DNA from: JBGOUJ01 sp041477005
Lineage (GTDB): Bacteria; Acidobacteriota; Terriglobia; Bryobacterales; JACQDG01
DNA: 8,864 nt
NCBI GenBank assembly: GCA_041477005.1
Contig: JBGOUJ010000317.1
Location: 1-8,864, forward strand
Reading direction: 5' to 3'
Part shown: positions 6,601-8,864 of the stretch, in pieces
How the letters are laid out: each line of letters begins with the position of its first letter
Numbering within the stretch: position 1 is the stretch's first letter
Notes under the pieces: model-generated
Seen by the model: only the letters and a program-made list of their open reading frames with translations
What the model was told of the DNA's origin: nothing
Databases searched by the model: none
Translations under genes and position numbers: made by a program

Positions 6601-6635
6601 AGAAGTCAGGAGCCAGAAGTCAGAAGCCGGAATGA
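6601..6635. repeat. Tandem array of five 7-base units (consensus AGAAGYC)
   Basis: Consecutive units are AGAAGTC, AGGAGCC, AGAAGTC, AGAAGCC and GGAATGA, in perfect 7-base phase from 6601. The array begins eight bases after the stop of the first oxidase gene. The 7-base period is not codon-compatible, and it lies in a spacer. Confidence 0.85.
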
Positions 6636-6714
6636 ACACCCGACCAAGCGAGGGCGGTGCGCAAAGACTTCGGCCTGCTGTTTTGACAGCGTGCTGCACC
6701 CCGAGGCTCCGGTT

Positions 6715-6756
6715 GCTGATAGCCGATGGCGGACGGCTGATAGCTGATGGCTGAAG
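6715..6756. repeat. Tandem array of six 7-base units (consensus GCTGATR)
   Basis: Units in phase from 6715 are GCTGATA, GCCGATG, GCGGACG, GCTGATA, GCTGATG and GCTGAAG. The array runs up to 11 bases before the start of the second oxidase gene and supplies its ribosome-binding-like GAAGG (6753-6757). An in-frame ATG at 6747 lies inside the array and is probably not the real start. Confidence 0.85.
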
Positions 6757-6767
6757 GCTACTTTCGA

Positions 6768-7874
6768 ATGGCCAGCCGGACATTCACAAGGCGAAGAGCC
6801 CTGCGGAATCTCTCAGCGCTGGCGGGGGCGTCGCCCCTGCTCCAGGCGCAAGAGCCGCCGGCGGAACGGCTCCCTCCGCGCGAGGAGCTGGTCAACGTTT
6901 TTGAAGTGGAGGATGTGGCGCGGCGGCGCCTTTCCCGGTCCGTCTTTGAAAGCGTCGCCAGGGGCGCCGGCGGCGAGGCCACGCTGCACCGCAACCGCGA
7001 GTTCTTTGACCGCATCACCTTCGTCCCTCGCGTGCTGGTGAATGTCATGGGCCTGGACCTGACCGTCGATCTGTTCGGCGAGAAGGTCTTTTGCCCGATC
7101 CTGGTCGGCCCGACTTCGCGGCACCAGCGCGCCCACGCGGAAGGGGAGCTCGCCACCGCCCGCGGAGCCGGAGCCGCCAAGGCCATCCTGGTCGTCAGCA
7201 GCCGTTCCGGCTTTCCCATCGAGCAGATCGCCGCCCAGGCGAAAAGCCCGTTATGGTATCAGATAGATCCAGATAGCAATATCCAAGCCAGCCGCGAGCG
7301 CGTGCAGCGCGCTGTGCAAGCCGGCTGCAAGGCGATCTGCCTGACCGTTGGCGCCTCCTACCAGCCGGTTGGGGCCGGCTCGCCTCCCGATGCCGGCCAT
7401 CTCGCCACTCGTTCCAATCCGGCGATGAACTGGGCGATGCTCGATCAGTTGCGAAGCTGGTCGAAGGTTCCCGTGCTGCTGAAAGGCATCGTGAGCCCGG
7501 AAGAAGCCCGGATGGCAGTGGAGAAGGGCGCGCAGGGGATCATCGTATCGAACCACGGCGGGCGCTTTGTAGATGGCGAGATCGCCACGATCGAGGCGCT
7601 GCCGCGAGTTTCTGCGGCCGTGGGTGGACGGGCGCCGGTGCTGATTGACGGCGGGTTTCGCCGGGGGACCGACATACTGAAGGCGCTGGCGCTGGGGGCG
7701 CGCGCCGTCCTGCTAGGCAGGCCGCCGCTGTGGGGCCTCGGCGCGTACGGGGCCGACGGCGTGCAACTGGTCCTCGAAATGCTCCAAGCCGAACTCGCCC
7801 TGGCTATGGGGCTTTGCGGGAAACCAAACCTGGCGGCGGTGGATGCCAGCGTGGTGAAGATTCACAAACGATAG
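6768..7874 (+). CDS. Divergent FMN-dependent hydroxy-acid oxidase paralogue with altered active site
   Basis: 368 residues, a tandem paralogue of the preceding oxidase; the C-terminal barrel is closely similar (SNHGGRF 261-267; IDGGFRRGTDILKALALGA 293-311). The FMN and base-catalysis core is kept: Lys239, His263 and Arg266. Four other positions are changed: the glycolate-oxidase Tyr24 position is Phe60, the Tyr129 position is Asp167 (WYQID), the Asp157 position is Gly195 (LTVG), and the following Arg is lost because the next loop (196-218) is rewritten and shorter. Substrate or chemistry probably differ, or the protein binds FMN without classical turnover. The N-terminus has a Tat-like signal (TRRRALRNLSALAGASPLLQAQ region, residues 7-28). 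The start at 6768 is preferred over ATG 6747, which lies in the repeat array and lacks a ribosome site; GAAGG lies 10 bases before 6768. It is probably cotranscribed with the upstream paralogue. Confidence 0.88.
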   Translation: MASRTFTRRRALRNLSALAGASPLLQAQEPPAERLPPREELVNVFEVEDVARRRLSRSVFESVARGAGGEATLHRNREFFDRITFVPRVLVNVMGLDLTVDLFGEKVFCPILVGPTSRHQRAHAEGELATARGAGAAKAILVVSSRSGFPIEQIAAQAKSPLWYQIDPDSNIQASRERVQRAVQAGCKAICLTVGASYQPVGAGSPPDAGHLATRSNPAMNWAMLDQLRSWSKVPVLLKGIVSPEEARMAVEKGAQGIIVSNHGGRFVDGEIATIEALPRVSAAVGGRAPVLIDGGFRRGTDILKALALGARAVLLGRPPLWGLGAYGADGVQLVLEMLQAELALAMGLCGKPNLAAVDASVVKIHKR

Positions 7875-8108
7875 GCTGCCGCGCTTGCGTCCCTGTCAGT
7901 AAGGCGGTTGGCCCGGTTCCCAGAGTGCTGTTTGCGTGGGAACGACAGAAACTTCCACGCCTGGGGCGCCCACCGAAACTGCGGGGACGCGGCTGCCAAT
8001 CCCTCAAGCTGGCGTTCGATCCTGCTGTCCGTTTTCCCGGCAGAAACGACCGTCCAGATCGATTGGTCTTGGCCGGCGGCGAGAACGGTGCGGCGCGCCA
8101 AATGAGTC

Positions 8109-8137
8109 TTGTTGCACCCAACCTGATGTGGTACAGT
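8109..8137 (+). promoter_or_regulatory. Sigma70-like promoter of the orphan frame at 8164
   Basis: TTGTTG (8109-8114), a 17-base spacer, and TACAGT (8132-8137). Spacing is optimal and both boxes are fair matches. A transcript would start near 8144, right at a short stem (CTCCCAA...TTGGGGG, about 8140-8155) that includes part of the ribosome binding site. Confidence 0.5.
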
Positions 8138-8150
8138 ACCTCCCAAGTTT

Positions 8151-8157
8151 GGGGGAG
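8151..8157 (+). promoter_or_regulatory. Strong ribosome binding site, partly in a hairpin
   Basis: GGGGGAG, 6 bases before the ATG at 8164. The upstream CTCCCAA can pair with it, so initiation could be structure-controlled. This pairing is inference from complementarity only. Confidence 0.45.
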
Positions 8158-8163
8158 ACCGGA

Positions 8164-8658
8164 ATGTACTCGGAAGAGCGCGAGGAGTTGGACCGAGTCC
8201 TCGGGCATCACGCCCTCCGGCGTGCCGCTACCAATTCGAAAGACGCTGCCACAAGCTGCCGCCCCGCGGCAGGCAACCTCATCGACCTAAGCGAGAAATG
8301 CAGCCTCGGGGACTTCCTGGCGGACCCCAAGCGGGAAACGAGCAATTCTGTCATCCCGCCCCTGACGGAACCGGCAAAGGAAGCCTGCATTCTGAATGTC
8401 GCCTCTTGCGATGGTTCCGTCCCCGATCTGATCCGTATCATAGCGGCCACCCCGGCCGGATTTCATATTGCCCTGCCGGCGCATCCATTGGCAAAGCGGG
8501 GATACCATTTCTTCCAATTCTTCCAAGAACCTGATCTATCAACGGGTGTTCCCTTTGGCCGGCCCGGCGAATGTGCCGTTGCTTTGTTCACCCGCCTGTC
8601 TGGCCGCTTGTGGGGCGGTCCTTCCGGGTTGTGGACCGGAAACGCATCTTCTTCATAA
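8164..8658 (+). CDS. Orphan hypothetical protein, possibly a remnant of an acidobacterial N-terminal regulator domain
   Basis: 164 codons from an ATG with a good promoter and ribosome site to a TAA. Codon third positions are mostly G or C in the first two thirds and less so near the end. The first residues (MYSEEREELDRVL, 1-13) resemble the start of a family of acidobacterial regulators in which such a helix is followed by a 'L..L...YFEG....IKEY.IA..ALGR' winged-helix-like segment. That continuation is not found here; after about residue 25 the protein has no recognisable motif and several Cys, Pro and Gly. It may be a truncated or diverged copy that kept its promoter, or an unrelated small protein. 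It lies 59 bases upstream of the TonB-dependent receptor start. The coding call is moderate; the function is unknown. Confidence 0.42.
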   Translation: MYSEEREELDRVLGHHALRRAATNSKDAATSCRPAAGNLIDLSEKCSLGDFLADPKRETSNSVIPPLTEPAKEACILNVASCDGSVPDLIRIIAATPAGFHIALPAHPLAKRGYHFFQFFQEPDLSTGVPFGRPGECAVALFTRLSGRLWGGPSGLWTGNASSS

Positions 8659-8717
8659 AGGTCTGATCTTCAGATGTTAAGGGTTTTGGGCTGCACGAGA
8701 TCACACTTGGAGGGAGT

Positions 8718-8864
8718 ATGCGAGAGACGAAGAGAGCTTTACGGCTAATCTTGGCCATAGGCTTGTTGGCAATCACGATTCCGGCCTATGGCCAGGAAAT
8801 CACGGGGAACATCTCCGGGGCGGTGACCGATCCAACCGGCGCGGCGGTGCCGGGCGCCAAGGCG
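8718..8864 (+). CDS. TonB-dependent receptor with N-terminal carboxypeptidase-regulatory-like domain (5' end only)
   Basis: The first 49 codons run to the window edge. There is a clear Sec signal peptide (charged MRETKRALR, hydrophobic LILAIGLLAITIPA, cleavage near AYGQ), then EITGNISGAVTDPTGAAVPGAKA. This is the opening strand pattern of the carboxypeptidase-regulatory-like domain that precedes the plug of very large outer-membrane receptors abundant in Acidobacteria. Such proteins import oligosaccharides or other ligands with TonB energy. GGAGGGAG ends one base before the ATG (GGAGG spacing of 4). The rest of the gene is outside the window, so the receptor assignment depends on these residues alone; other proteins with this domain remain possible. 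Confidence 0.75.
   Translation, partial: MRETKRALRLILAIGLLAITIPAYGQEITGNISGAVTDPTGAAVPGAKA

Larger units (their letters stand above)
7875..8163. other. Spacer without a recognisable gene
   Basis: About 290 bases between the second oxidase and the orphan frame. Open frames cross it on both strands, but none has a ribosome site, a recognisable start or a protein-like composition. One 7-base stem (GTTCCCA at 7916-7922 and TGGGAAC at 7937-7943, loop 14) could be a weak hairpin after the oxidase pair, but there is no T-run. The promoter at 8109-8137 lies at its right end. Confidence 0.5.

Noticed and set aside
7916..7943. Possible terminator hairpin after the oxidase pair
   Set aside because: Only a 7-base stem with a 14-base loop and no T-run.

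Overview
The window is GC-rich, tightly packed bacterial DNA. Several traits suggest an acidobacterium of the Solibacter/Bryobacter type: many Tat-exported cofactor enzymes, a planctomycete/acidobacterial-style heme-binding cytochrome module, a Phd/VapC-type toxin-antitoxin pair, and at the right edge the start of a TonB-dependent receptor of the large 'carboxypeptidase-regulatory-like' type. This assignment comes from gene style, not from a marker gene.

Left half (1-4259, minus strand). Four genes read leftward and look like one operon. In transcription order they are: a Tat-exported SelA-like PLP enzyme (4259-2961); a diheme cytochrome c with a C-terminal putative heme-binding domain (2909-2079); a PQQ-dependent alcohol dehydrogenase-like quinoprotein (2082-493, overlapping the cytochrome gene by ATGA); and a Tat-exported protein of unknown function that leaves the window (478-1). 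The quinoprotein and cytochrome form an obvious periplasmic electron-transfer pair. The PLP enzyme and the unknown protein probably act on the same or a related substrate outside the cytoplasm. The quinoprotein has the Asp-x-Asp pair seen in lanthanide-dependent enzymes, lacks the usual adjacent-cysteine pair, and carries Asp where the family normally has a metal-binding Glu.

Middle (4260-5366). A divergent spacer carries a tandem array of 7-base units. It is followed on the plus strand by an intact Phd/YefM-like antitoxin (4417-4701) that overlaps a VapC-like PIN toxin (4692-5045) whose conserved C-terminal third is missing. Just after the break lies a 72-base imperfect hairpin element (5067-5138), followed by a non-coding stretch with a second inverted repeat and a 9-base tandem duplication.

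Right half (5367-7874, plus strand). Two tandem paralogous FMN-dependent alpha-hydroxy-acid oxidase family proteins both have Tat-like N-termini. The first keeps the full catalytic residue set. The second has lost several substrate- and catalysis-linked residues but keeps the FMN/His/Arg core. The 174 bases between them hold two further arrays of 7-base units, of different sequence.

Right edge (7875-8864). There is no convincing gene up to about 8160. A good sigma70-like promoter and a strong ribosome binding site then precede an orphan 164-codon reading frame (8164-8658). The first 49 codons of the TonB-dependent receptor start at 8718.
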